From the NCBI RefSeq assembly GCF_008761635.1, contig NZ_CP044344.1, forward strand, positions 3,410,001 to 3,474,000: a DNA stretch of 64,000 bases, read 5' to 3'. Position numbers and translations under genes: made by a program. The notes beneath the pieces were generated by a model. It had not been told where the DNA came from, searched no databases, and worked only from the letters and a program-made list of their open reading frames with translations. Below, in pieces: positions 16,999 to 24,838 of the stretch. This DNA comes from Nocardioides cynanchi (GTDB lineage Bacteria > Actinomycetota > Actinomycetes > Propionibacteriales > Nocardioidaceae). Position 1 is the stretch's first letter, and the number at the start of each line of letters is the position of its first letter.

Positions 16999-18503
16999 GG
17001 CGGCTGCCGATCCGGCTCCGGCTGGCGGTGTCCTTCGCGGCCGCGGCCGCCGTGCTGCTCACCGCGGTCGGGTGGTTCGGCTACGCCCGCCTCGCCACCG
17101 GTCTCTCCCACGATCTCGACCTCGAGCTCCGGCAGCGAGCCCAGGACCTGATCGTTCCGGTCAGCCGACCGGGCTCGTCGCTCACCGATCTGGCGGGCAC
17201 GGGTTTCGTCGAGCGGGGCGAGAGCTTCGCCGAGGTCGTGACGCCCGGCGGGCGGCTGCTGGAGTCAACGCCGACGCTTCACGGGCGGCTTCTGCTGACG
17301 CCGGCCGAGGCGACGCGTGCCGCCGCGGGCACGATCACGATCGACCGCAGCAGCGCGCCGGGCCTGAACGAGCCCGCCCGGCTGCTCGCCACGCCGTTCA
17401 CCCGGGCGGGGCGGCACCTGGTCCTGGTGGTCGGCGACACCCGGGAGAACGGGCTCGAGGTGCTGCGCCGCGTCCGGACCCAGCTCCTGATCGGGATCCC
17501 GCTGCTCGTGCTGGTCACGCTGCTCGGTGCGTACGCCGTCGCGGGAGCGGCTCTGCGACCGGTCGAGCTGATGCGGCGGCGCGCCTCGGAGCTCACCGCG
17601 GGCGACCCGGCGCTGCGCCTGCCGATCCCACCCGCGGCCGACGAGATCGCGCGGCTCGGGACCACCCTCAACGCCTTGCTCGCCCGGATCGAGGAGACCC
17701 TCGAGCGGGAGCGCGCCTTCGTGGCCCACGCCAGCCACGAGCTCCGCACGCCCCTGGCCCTCCTGCGCACGGAGCTCGAGCTCGCCGTACGTCGCCCGCG
17801 ACCGGCGCCGGAGCTGGCGGGTGCGATCCGGTCGGCCGGCGTCGAGGTCGACCGCCTCCAGCGGCTCGCGGAGGACCTGCTGCTGCTCGCCCAAGCCGTG
17901 GACGGCGAGCTCGCCGTCCACCCGGAGGACCTCCGGCTCTCGGAGGTCGCGGGCGACGTGCTGGCCCGGTTCGGGCCCGCCGTCGCCGACGCGGGACGGA
18001 CCCTGGAGAACGCCGTGGGAGGCGAGGTCGTGCGGGGCGACCGGGGTCGCCTCCAGCAGGCGCTGACCAACCTGGTCGGCAACGCGCTCGACCACGGCGA
18101 GGGAGCCGTCCGGGTCGAGACGCGGGTGCACGACGGGCGGGTGGACCTGGTGGTCGCCGATCACGGGGACGGGTTCACCGGCGGGATGTTGGAGCGCGCA
18201 ACCGAGCGCTTCGCGCGGAGCTCCACCTCTCCCGGAGCTGGCCTGGGGCTGGCGATCGTCGCCGCCGTCGCCGAGGCCCACGCCGGTCATGTGGTGCTCC
18301 GCAACGTCGAGGGCGGTGCGGAGGCGTGGATCTGCCTCCCGCTGGCGGAGGTCAGCGCCGGAGCAGTGCCAGCAGCTCGGCCGGTGTCATCGTCCCCGGG
18401 CCAGCACCGCGTGCCGCCGCCTCGGCCATCAGGGTCTGGATCCGCGCGTTCGCCGGGGCCGCCACACCGTGCAGGCGGCCGAGGTGGGCGATCTCGCCGT
18501 TGA
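16995..18503 (+). CDS. Sensor histidine kinase with unusual C-terminal tail
   Basis: A 502-residue membrane kinase paired with the upstream regulator. Two transmembrane helices (about 8-30 and 155-175) enclose a sensor domain; a HAMP domain follows (176-230), then the dimerisation helix with H248 in HASHELRTPL and a HATPase domain with NLVGNALDHG, VADHGDGF and GAGLGLAIV. The kinase fold is complete by about residue 450. The remaining 50 residues (Pro/Arg/Gly/Ser-rich) come from 150 bases that run antisense into the panE coding region, and look like read-through after loss of the original stop. Signal sensed is unknown. Confidence 0.88.
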   Translation: MRRLPIRLRLAVSFAAAAAVLLTAVGWFGYARLATGLSHDLDLELRQRAQDLIVPVSRPGSSLTDLAGTGFVERGESFAEVVTPGGRLLESTPTLHGRLLLTPAEATRAAAGTITIDRSSAPGLNEPARLLATPFTRAGRHLVLVVGDTRENGLEVLRRVRTQLLIGIPLLVLVTLLGAYAVAGAALRPVELMRRRASELTAGDPALRLPIPPAADEIARLGTTLNALLARIEETLERERAFVAHASHELRTPLALLRTELELAVRRPRPAPELAGAIRSAGVEVDRLQRLAEDLLLLAQAVDGELAVHPEDLRLSEVAGDVLARFGPAVADAGRTLENAVGGEVVRGDRGRLQQALTNLVGNALDHGEGAVRVETRVHDGRVDLVVADHGDGFTGGMLERATERFARSSTSPGAGLGLAIVAAVAEAHAGHVVLRNVEGGAEAWICLPLAEVSAGAVPAARPVSSSPGQHRVPPPRPSGSGSARSPGPPHRAGGRGGRSRR

Positions 18504-19326
18504 GGTAGTCGGTCTCGACCCCGCTCCCGCGAGCCAGGCTCTGCCACGTCGAGCCGCCACCGCGTTCGGCGCCGTCGATCGGCCGCAGCCGCAGGTGGTC
18601 CGCACGTCGTACGTCGTCCTCGGCCTGGGTGACCGGGTCGATGCCGGCCGCCGCGAACACGGCCTCCGCCTCACCGACGAGGAGGTCGAGCGCCTCCCCC
18701 GCCTCCCGGCCGTCGAGCCGCTCGCCGGCCAGTGCCTGCACGGCGTTCCCCAGGTTGTTGACCAGCTTGCGGTACTTCCAGCGCATGATGTCGCCGCGCG
18801 GCTCCGACTCGAAGCGGGCGCTGCGCAGGGCCTCGGCGAGTGCAGCGTCGACGTCGTCACTGCCGTCCGGGAAGCGGCCGACGTCGAGGATGCCGGGGGT
18901 GGGGGAGCCGTGCGCCACGACCACGCCGGGCTCGAGGTGCTCGGCCGGGAGCATCACGCACATCCCGTGCACGCGCTCGAACCACCGCGTCAGCGCCGGC
19001 TCGTTGGCGACGCCGTTCTGGGCGGACACCACCGGGAGGTCGGGCCCGGCGGCCGCGACCACCTGGCGCGCGGCCGCCTCGGTGTCCTGGCTCTTGGTGG
19101 CGAGCACGAGCACGTCGTCGGGCCGCCATGCGACGGCGGCAGGGCGCGCGTAGGTGGCGATCGGCAGCGTCACCCGCTCCTCGGGGGTCACGAAGGTCAG
19201 ACCGTGGTCGCGCAGAGCCTCGCCGTGCGCGCCGCGGGCGATCAGGCCCACCTCGTGGCCGGCGAGGTGCAACCGGGCGCCGATGGTGCCGCCGATGCCC
19301 CCGGCGCCGAGGACCACGATCCGCAT
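18352..19326 (-). CDS. panE: 2-dehydropantoate 2-reductase family protein
   Basis: A 324-residue NADPH-dependent reductase. The N-terminal Rossmann motif GAGGIGGTIGARL is at residues 7-19, TKSQD near 76 and SAQNGVANEP near 97 follow, and the C-terminal helical domain carries the catalytic lysine region (WKYRKLVNNLGNAVQAL). PanE/ApbA makes pantoate for coenzyme A; several actinobacterial members of the family act on other keto acids, so the substrate is likely but not certain. Its last 152 bases overlap the convergent kinase gene. Confidence 0.85.
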   Translation of the reverse strand: MRIVVLGAGGIGGTIGARLHLAGHEVGLIARGAHGEALRDHGLTFVTPEERVTLPIATYARPAAVAWRPDDVLVLATKSQDTEAAARQVVAAAGPDLPVVSAQNGVANEPALTRWFERVHGMCVMLPAEHLEPGVVVAHGSPTPGILDVGRFPDGSDDVDAALAEALRSARFESEPRGDIMRWKYRKLVNNLGNAVQALAGERLDGREAGEALDLLVGEAEAVFAAAGIDPVTQAEDDVRRADHLRLRPIDGAERGGGSTWQSLARGSGVETDYLNGEIAHLGRLHGVAAPANARIQTLMAEAAARGAGPGTMTPAELLALLRR

Positions 19327-19377
19327 GCCCTCACCCTAGGAGCGGAATGTCCGGTCGGGCACCGGGGTTGGGCCCAC

Positions 19378-19851
19378 ATGGACCTCGGTCGGTGGGTGCT
19401 GCTCGTCGCGGTCGTCGGCGCGCTCGGGTTCGGCGGCTGGCGCGCCGTCTCCGACGGCCGCTTCCGCGGGACGCACCGGGTCCGGACCGGGGCTCCCGAC
19501 CCTGCCGCGGCGGAGGAGTCGGCACCGGCGCCGGTTGCGGCCAGCCTCCTCGCCGGCACGTCGTACGACGGGCGGCGGGGGGAGCGGGCGACGCTGCTGC
19601 AGTTCTCGTCGGCGTTCTGCGCGCCGTGCCGGGCCACCCGGCGCGTGCTGGCCGACGTCGCGGACGCCGTACCCGGCGTCTCGCACGTGGAGATCGACGC
19701 CGAGGAGCACCTCGATCTCGTGCGCAGGCTCGGCATCCTGCGGACGCCGACGACGCTGGTGCTCGACGCCGACGGGCGCGAGATCACCCGGGCCACCGGC
19801 GCGCCGCGACCCGCCCAGGTGCTCGCCGCGCTCGAGACGAGCGTGGCCTGA
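19378..19851 (+). CDS. Membrane-anchored thioredoxin-fold protein (ThiX-like)
   Basis: A 157-residue protein with one N-terminal membrane helix (5-20), a charged linker, and a thioredoxin fold with CAPC at about residues 79-82 and the cis-Pro segment RTPTTLVLD near 121-129. The active site would face the exterior or sit at the membrane. It precedes the sulfurtransferase operon, as Rv0816c (ThiX) precedes cysA/sseC in M. tuberculosis (from memory), consistent with a thiol-redox role. Start ATG 19378 chosen because the helix begins right after it. Confidence 0.8.
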   Translation: MDLGRWVLLVAVVGALGFGGWRAVSDGRFRGTHRVRTGAPDPAAAEESAPAPVAASLLAGTSYDGRRGERATLLQFSSAFCAPCRATRRVLADVADAVPGVSHVEIDAEEHLDLVRRLGILRTPTTLVLDADGREITRATGAPRPAQVLAALETSVA

Positions 19852-19918
19852 TGTCCAGTATCTGGACCATCGTCTCGCCATCAGAGACGGAGAGTGGCCG
19901 CAGGCGCTCCGGGCTCCC

Positions 19919-19934
19919 TACAGTTCGACCTATG
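19919..19934 (+). promoter_or_regulatory. -10 element of the cysteine-leader operon
   Basis: TACAGT at 19919-19924 is followed by 7 bases and then ATG at 19932, which places the transcription start on the A of the leader peptide ATG. No ribosome site is present, matching the leaderless leaders described in mycobacteria. Confidence 0.65.
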
Positions 19935-20009
19935 GCCACGACCATGCTCACGAAGCGGCGCGCAGTCGACCACTGCCGCATGCACTCGTCGCTGTGTCGC
20001 CCGTCCTGA
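19932..20009 (+). CDS. Cysteine-containing leader peptide (Ms5788A-like attenuator)
   Basis: A 25-codon frame with two Lys/Arg-rich codons followed by the pattern RRAVDHCR...SSLCRPS, with two Cys codons near its end. It resembles the small leader peptides found in actinobacteria upstream of cysteine/sulfur genes, where ribosome stalling at Cys codons controls the operon. It starts at ATG 19932, or at in-frame ATG 19944, and sits 88 bases before the DUF4395 start, with a hairpin between. The next genes (DUF4395, sulfurtransferase, SseC) are those controlled by such leaders in mycobacteria (from memory). Confidence 0.78.
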   Translation: MATTMLTKRRAVDHCRMHSSLCRPS

Positions 20010-20027
20010 CGCGAGCCCTGCCCGTTT

Positions 20028-20049
20028 GTCTACTGACTAAGTAGACTTT
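20028..20049 (+). terminator. Hairpin with short T run after the leader peptide
   Basis: GTCTACT (20028-20034) pairs with AGTAGAC (20040-20046) around a 5-base loop, followed by TTT. It begins 18 bases after the leader stop. It may be an attenuator that forms when cysteine is plentiful; alternatively the palindrome is a protein operator. The sequence does not decide. Confidence 0.5.
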
Positions 20050-20097
20050 GCCGTGCGGCTCGAACCGAGTCCTTCCTCGTCCCCTGTCAGGAGTGCC

Positions 20098-20568
20098 ATG
20101 TCCGTCACGTCGAACACCGCCGCCGCCCGAGTCGGCGCCGTTCGGGAGTCCGGCATCGACCCGCGGGGCCCCCGACTGTCGGCTGCGCTGACGTCCGTGG
20201 TGCTGGTCGGTGTGCTGGTGGCTCCGTCGGCGGTCGCGGTGTGGCTGCTCGCGGCACAGGCCGCGGTGTTCGCGGTGGGCACCGCCCGCGGCATCCAGCA
20301 CACGCCGTACGCCTGGCTGTTCCGCACGCTGGTGCGGCCGATGCTGGCCGCGCCCGCGCACTTCGAAGACCCCGCGCCGCCGCGCTTCGCCCAGGCCGTG
20401 GGTCTGGGGTTCGCGCTGGTCGGTCTGCTCGGGTTCGCGGTCGGTGTGCTGCCCGTCGCGCTGGTGGCGACCGGGTTCGCGCTCGCCGCCGCTCTGCTCA
20501 ACGCGGTCTTCGGCTTCTGCCTGGGCTGCGAGATCTACCTGCTTCTTCACCGGGCCACCGCCCGCTGA
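20098..20568 (+). CDS. DUF4395 membrane protein
   Basis: A 156-residue integral membrane protein of the DUF4395 family, with about four hydrophobic helices (32-55, 55-65, 99-120, 120-145) and the conserved FGFCLGCEIYLL near residues 137-148, in which two Cys three residues apart sit in the membrane. Members are regularly encoded beside sulfurtransferase and SseC genes; the role in sulfur metabolism is unproven. AGGAG at 20089-20093 precedes the ATG. First structural gene after the cysteine leader. Confidence 0.85.
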   Translation: MSVTSNTAAARVGAVRESGIDPRGPRLSAALTSVVLVGVLVAPSAVAVWLLAAQAAVFAVGTARGIQHTPYAWLFRTLVRPMLAAPAHFEDPAPPRFAQAVGLGFALVGLLGFAVGVLPVALVATGFALAAALLNAVFGFCLGCEIYLLLHRATAR

Positions 20569-20613
20569 CCTCTGACCCCACGCCGGATGCCGGCGTATGA
20601 GAAAGGTGAACCA

Positions 20614-21468
20614 ATGAGTCGCGACTCGTCCCTCGTCTCCGCCCAGTGGGTGGAGGACCATCTCGACGACCCGAACGTCGTCCTCGTCGAGGTCGACGAG
20701 GACACCGCCGCCTACGACAAGGGCCACATCAAGGGCGCCATCAAGCTCGACTGGACCACCGACCTCCAGGACCAGGTGCGGCGCGACTTCGTCAACAAGG
20801 CGCAGTTCGAGGCCCTGTTGTCCTCGCGCGGTGTCGCGAACGACGACACGGTGGTGCTGTACGGCGGCAACAACAACTGGTTCGCGGCCTACGCCTACTG
20901 GTACTTCAAGCTCTACGGCCACGCCGACGTCAAGCTGCTCGACGGCGGCCGCAAGAAGTGGGAGCTCGACAGCCGCGAGCTCACCGAGGAGCTCCCGCAG
21001 CGCGACACCACGTCGTACACCGCCTCGGAGCAGGACCGCTCCATCCGGGCCTTCCGGGACGAGGTCGGCGAGGCGATCGGCAGGCAGAACCTCGTGGACG
21101 TGCGGTCGCCCGACGAGTACGCCGGTCGGCTGCTCGCGCCGGCCCACCTGCCGCAGGAGCAGGCGCAGCGCGCGGGCCACATCCCCACGGCGGCGAACGT
21201 CCCGTGGAGCAAGGCGGCCAACGACGACGGCACCTTCAAGTCCGACGAGGACCTCAAGCAGCTCTACACCGAGGCCGGCGTGGACTGGGACAAGGACACC
21301 ATCGCCTACTGCCGGATCGGCGAGCGGTCGTCCCACACGTGGTTCGTGCTCAAGGAGCTGCTCGGTCAGCAGAACGTGAAGAACTACGACGGCTCCTGGA
21401 CCGAGTGGGGCTCGCTCGTCGGCGTTCCCGTCGTACTCGGTGACGACGCCGGCTCGGCGGACGCCTGA
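20614..21468 (+). CDS. Thiosulfate/3-mercaptopyruvate sulfurtransferase (rhodanese, CysA-type)
   Basis: A 284-residue tandem rhodanese. The inactive N-terminal domain (10-140) is followed by the active one, with the catalytic Cys in the loop CRIGERSSHTW (about residue 235). The CRIGERS loop is typical of actinobacterial CysA2/SseA proteins. It transfers sulfane sulfur to cyanide or thiols and its precise role in actinobacteria is debated. Ribosome site GAAAGGTG precedes the ATG; the stop overlaps the next start (TGATG). Confidence 0.92.
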   Translation: MSRDSSLVSAQWVEDHLDDPNVVLVEVDEDTAAYDKGHIKGAIKLDWTTDLQDQVRRDFVNKAQFEALLSSRGVANDDTVVLYGGNNNWFAAYAYWYFKLYGHADVKLLDGGRKKWELDSRELTEELPQRDTTSYTASEQDRSIRAFRDEVGEAIGRQNLVDVRSPDEYAGRLLAPAHLPQEQAQRAGHIPTAANVPWSKAANDDGTFKSDEDLKQLYTEAGVDWDKDTIAYCRIGERSSHTWFVLKELLGQQNVKNYDGSWTEWGSLVGVPVVLGDDAGSADA

Positions 21469-21764
21469 TGTGCGGCGCGACTGCCGGGGGCCTGTCCCTC
21501 GACGGCGTGGACGTGGCCAAGGAAGCGGTGGTGCAGGGCCAGGTCGTCCGCGACGGTCGGCCGGTGCCCAACGCCTACGTGCGGCTCCTCGACCGGACCG
21601 GTGAGTTCACCGCCGAGGTCCCGACCTCGGCCACCGGCCACTTCCGCTTCTTCGCCGGCAACGGCGAGTGGACCCTGCGCACCCTGGCTCCTCGGGCCGA
21701 GACCGTGGACCACCAGGTCGAGGCGGCCGTCGGCTCGGTCGCCGAGGTCACGATCACCCTCTGA
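21468..21764 (+). CDS. sseC: SseC (DUF1416) protein
   Basis: A 98-residue protein of the DUF1416 family, starting MCGAT with a conserved Cys at residue 2 and then a carboxypeptidase-regulatory-like beta sandwich (GQVVRDGRPVPNAYVRLLD, ATGHFRFFAGNGEW). It always travels with the CysA-type sulfurtransferase and is presumed to be its partner. The ATG shares a base with the sulfurtransferase stop. A repeat array begins 12 bases after the stop. Confidence 0.9.
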   Translation: MCGATAGGLSLDGVDVAKEAVVQGQVVRDGRPVPNAYVRLLDRTGEFTAEVPTSATGHFRFFAGNGEWTLRTLAPRAETVDHQVEAAVGSVAEVTITL

Positions 21765-21775
21765 CGCTGACTGAC

Positions 21776-22021
21776 GCTGAGTCGGCGCAAAGAGACATGC
21801 CACCCCCGCTGAGTCGGCGGAAAGGGACATGCTGACGGCGCTGAGTCGGCACAAAAGGGCATGCGGAGGGCGCTGAGTCGGCACATGTTGGCGTGGTGAA
21901 CGCGGCATCTTCGCGCCGAGTGAGCGGCTCATCGCTGCGTCTTTGCGCCGAGTGAGCGCTGCTCGTGTGCCTCTTTGCGCCGACTCGGCGTTGTTTGTGT
22001 GCCTGTTTGCGCCGAGTCAGC
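21776..22021. repeat. Head-to-head array of 32-bp repeats (4 direct + 4 inverted)
   Basis: Four direct units begin at 21776, 21808, 21840 and 21872, an exact 32-base period. Each starts GCTGAGTCGGC and continues as (G/A)C(A/G)AAAG(A/G)G.CATG, with about 7 variable bases at the end. Four inverted units follow with the core GCGCCGAG at 21913, 21945, 21977 and 22009, again every 32 bases. The array fills the convergent gap between sseC and dtd; the last inverted unit supplies the dtd stop codon (22017-22019). The two halves can pair over most of their length. Confidence 0.9.
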
Positions 22022-22442
22022 GGTCGAGGAGGAGGGTGACCGGGCCGTCGTTGACCGACTCCACCTGCATGTCGGCCCCGAACACACCGCGTTCGACGTG
22101 GGCGCCGAGGTGGGAGAGGGCCGCGCAGAAGGCGTCGTACAGCGGCTCACTGACAGCACCGGGAGCCGCCGCCTGCCAGGTCGGCCGCCGGCCCTTGCGG
22201 GCGTCGCCGTACAGCGTGAACTGGGAGACGACCAGCAGCGGCGCTCCCACCTCCGAGGCCGACCGCTCGTCGCGCAGGATCCTCAGGTCCCAGATCTTGC
22301 GGGCCAGCCAGGTCGCGTCATCGGGGCCGTCGTCGTGGGTCACGCCGAGGTAGACCAGCAGGCCGGGTGAGCCCAGCGCGCCGACGACCACCTCGTCCAC
22401 GGTCACCGAGGCCGAGAGCACCCGCTGCACCACCGCCTTCAC
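22017..22442 (-). CDS. dtd: D-aminoacyl-tRNA deacylase
   Basis: A 141-residue Dtd that removes D-amino acids (and glycine from tRNA-Ala) wrongly attached to tRNA. Both catalytic signatures are present: SQFTLYGD near residue 78 and the Gly-cis-Pro motif [10 protein letters not shown] near the C-terminus. Start GTG 22442 (KAVVQRV follows) fits the family; longer readings do not. Its stop codon lies inside the last unit of the repeat array. Confidence 0.95.
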   Translation of the reverse strand: MKAVVQRVLSASVTVDEVVVGALGSPGLLVYLGVTHDDGPDDATWLARKIWDLRILRDERSASEVGAPLLVVSQFTLYGDARKGRRPTWQAAAPGAVSEPLYDAFCAALSHLGAHVERGVFGADMQVESVNDGPVTLLLDR

Positions 22443-22467
22443 GGACCCACTCTGACACGATGCACCC

Positions 22468-23295
22468 ATGAGCGAACCGCTGCTGATCACCGTGGCACCG
22501 ACCGGGGCCGAGACGGCCAAGGAGGACTGCCCCCAGCTCCCCACCACGCCCGAGGAGATCGCCGAGACCGCGCGCGCCTGCCAGGCCGCCGGTGCCGCGA
22601 TGATCCACCTGCACGTACGGGACGGCGAGCACCGACCGACCCTGGATCTCGGGCTGCTGCGCGAGTGGGTGGCCGCGGTCCGCGACGCCAGCGACCTGGT
22701 CGTCCAGCTCTCGACCGGTGGCAGCGTCCACGACCCGCTCGACCAGCGGTTGCAGGTGCTCGACGCGGAGCCCGACTCGTGCAGCCTGACCATGGGTACG
22801 ACGAACTTCGGCGACGACGTCTTCTCCAACCCGTGGCCCTTCGTCTGCGAGCTCTACCAGCTCGCCCAGGACCGCGGCGTGGCGCCGGAGTTCGAGCTGT
22901 TCGACCTCGGCCAGGTCCACGCCCTGACCCGCCTGCTGGACCGCTACGGCCTGCCCGCCGGCGGCCGGGTGCACGTGGACCTGGTGATGGGCGTCCCCGG
23001 GGGCATGAACGGTACGACGGACGCGCTCGTCGCCGCGGTCCGCGACCTCCCCCCGCAGACGACCAGCTGGTCGGCCACGGGGATCGGCCGGTCGACGCTC
23101 GCGGTGATGCTGGCCAGCCTGTCCAAGGGCGGCCACCTGCGGGTCGGCATGGAGGACGTCCTCACCATCGCCCGCGGCGTGCCCGTGGAGTCCAACGCGC
23201 AGCTCGTCGAGCGCGCCGTCGCGGTCGGGGCGCTCGCGCAGCGGACCCCGATGACGCCCCAGGAGGCGCGGGTGCTGATCGGGGCCACCGGCTGA
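22468..23295 (+). CDS. BKACE-family beta-keto acid cleavage enzyme
   Basis: A 275-residue TIM-barrel protein of the 3-keto-5-aminohexanoate cleavage (BKACE, DUF849) family, which condenses a beta-keto acid with acetyl-CoA. The metal-binding HLHVRDG motif is near residues 48-54, STGGS near 81 and the GVPGGMNGT segment near 172 are also seen. Substrate cannot be told from sequence. Divergent from dtd by 25 bases, convergent with the tyrosine kinase gene (1 base apart). Confidence 0.86.
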   Translation: MSEPLLITVAPTGAETAKEDCPQLPTTPEEIAETARACQAAGAAMIHLHVRDGEHRPTLDLGLLREWVAAVRDASDLVVQLSTGGSVHDPLDQRLQVLDAEPDSCSLTMGTTNFGDDVFSNPWPFVCELYQLAQDRGVAPEFELFDLGQVHALTRLLDRYGLPAGGRVHVDLVMGVPGGMNGTTDALVAAVRDLPPQTTSWSATGIGRSTLAVMLASLSKGGHLRVGMEDVLTIARGVPVESNAQLVERAVAVGALAQRTPMTPQEARVLIGATG

Positions 23296-23296
23296 C

Positions 23297-24790
23297 TCAG
23301 CCCGTGGGCGAGCCGGCCGACTCGGTCTTCGCGTGGCCCGACCTGCCGGACCTGCCGGGCTTGCTGGGCTTGGTCTTGGCCCTGCGCTTGCCGCTCTCGG
23401 CTTGGTACTCGTAGCGGTAGTAGGCGTCGCCGTAGTAGCCCCCGGACGCGCCGCGGCGCATCCGGTTGAAGACGATGCCCAGGGTGCGTCCGTGCACGGT
23501 CGAGATGTGGTTGAGCGAGACCGTGAGCTCGGTGTCGAGGGTGCCGCCGTGGGTGATCACGACGATCGCGCCGTCGGCCGATCGGGTGAGCACGGCCGCA
23601 TCGGTGACCGGCAGCAACGGCGGCGCGTCGATGATCACCATGGCGTCCTGGGCGAGCTCGGTGATCAGGGTGCGCATCGCCTGGGAGCCCAGCAGCTCGC
23701 TGGGGTTGGGCGGGATCGCACCGGAGGCGAGCACGCGCAGACCCGGCACGTCGGGGTGGTCCTGCATCACCTCGGCCGCGGTGACCCGGCCGACGAGCAC
23801 GTCGGTCAGGCCCGCTCCGTCGACCATCTCCAGTGAGTGCGCGACCGTCGGGCGGCGCAGGTCACCGTCGATCAGGGTGACCGGCTGGCCCCCGATGGCG
23901 ATCGCCGCAGCCAGGTTGGCCGCCACCGTGGACTTGCCGTCGGACTGCTTCGGGCTGGTCACCACGATGATCCGGGGCGGGTGGTCGACGTCCATGTACG
24001 CGAGGTTGGTGCGCAGCTTCCGGAAGGCCTCGGCGGTGCTGGCCGAGCTCGAGCTCCCCGCGCCGGTGACCGCGAGGGCCAGCGCGTTGCTGTCGCCCTG
24101 GCGCATCGAGGAGGACTGGGGCACGAGACCGATCACCGGGATGCCGAACTGCTTCTCGACCTCCTCGGTCGAGCGGAGCCGGCGGTCGAACTGCTTGCGG
24201 ATCAGCGCGTAGACGAAGCCGAGCATCAGCCCGGCTAGCAGCCCGAGCACGAGGTTCACCTTGGTCCGCGGCAGCACCGGCGTGGTGGGCGAGTCCGCCG
24301 AGTGGCTGACCGTCATGCGGAGGCCGTGCTTGGACGTCGGGGTGGTGCCCTCGACCGTCCCGACCTTGGCTGCCAGCTGGTCGACCCACGCGTTGGCCAG
24401 GGCAACCGCTGCCTGCGGCGAGGACGACTGGGCGGTGACCGTCAGAAGGACGGTGTCCTGCGGGTTGGTGACCGAGACCTCGGCGGCCAAGGCGCTCGGC
24501 GAGGTCGACACGCCGAGCTGCTTCTGGACGGCGGTGGCGATGTCGACGCCGCGGGAGATGGAGAGGTACGAGATCACGCGGGACTTCGCGTACTGGTCGT
24601 TGAGGTTGGCCGTACCCTCCGAGTTCTGGCCGCCCACGCTGGGCGCTCCGAGCAGCCCGCTCGCGCTCGCCTCGTAGACCTTGGGGGCGGAGAGGTTGTA
24701 GCCGGTGGCGGCGAGCACGCCGAGGGCCACGAGAACCAGCACACCCACCCAGTGGGCGCGCATGATCCTGACGTAGTCCTTGAATTCCAT
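23297..24790 (-). CDS. Polysaccharide co-polymerase / bacterial tyrosine kinase (Wzz + Wzc fused)
   Basis: A 497-residue protein that sets chain length and controls export of surface polysaccharide. An N-terminal Wzz domain lies between two membrane helices (about 15-35 and 175-195). The cytoplasmic kinase domain has Walker A' SPKQSDGKST (K286), Walker A'' IDGDLRRPT and Walker B-like VIIDAPPLL. The C-terminus carries the Tyr cluster (GGYYGDAYYRYEYQ) that is autophosphorylated, then a Lys/Arg/Pro-rich tail. Strong ribosome site GGAGGAG. A low-molecular-weight phosphatase domain able to reverse its phosphorylation is encoded at 54161-55993. Confidence 0.93.
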   Translation of the reverse strand: MEFKDYVRIMRAHWVGVLVLVALGVLAATGYNLSAPKVYEASASGLLGAPSVGGQNSEGTANLNDQYAKSRVISYLSISRGVDIATAVQKQLGVSTSPSALAAEVSVTNPQDTVLLTVTAQSSSPQAAVALANAWVDQLAAKVGTVEGTTPTSKHGLRMTVSHSADSPTTPVLPRTKVNLVLGLLAGLMLGFVYALIRKQFDRRLRSTEEVEKQFGIPVIGLVPQSSSMRQGDSNALALAVTGAGSSSSASTAEAFRKLRTNLAYMDVDHPPRIIVVTSPKQSDGKSTVAANLAAAIAIGGQPVTLIDGDLRRPTVAHSLEMVDGAGLTDVLVGRVTAAEVMQDHPDVPGLRVLASGAIPPNPSELLGSQAMRTLITELAQDAMVIIDAPPLLPVTDAAVLTRSADGAIVVITHGGTLDTELTVSLNHISTVHGRTLGIVFNRMRRGASGGYYGDAYYRYEYQAESGKRRAKTKPSKPGRSGRSGHAKTESAGSPTG

Positions 24791-24822
24791 GAACGGCTCC
24801 TCCAGGGGGCGACCGCGGGTCT

Positions 24823-24838
24823 TACACTCCCCCGGGTG
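24823..24838 (+). promoter_or_regulatory. -10 element giving a leaderless HprK-like mRNA
   Basis: TACACT at 24823-24828 is followed by 7 bases and GTG at 24836. No ribosome site precedes that GTG, and later in-frame GTGs (24869, 24875) also lack one. Confidence 0.6.

Noticed and set aside
21776..22021. Possible CRISPR array because of the exact 32-base period
   Set aside because: Conserved part is up to 25 bases with only about 7 variable bases, no unique spacers of normal length, units switch orientation midway, and no cas gene is present.
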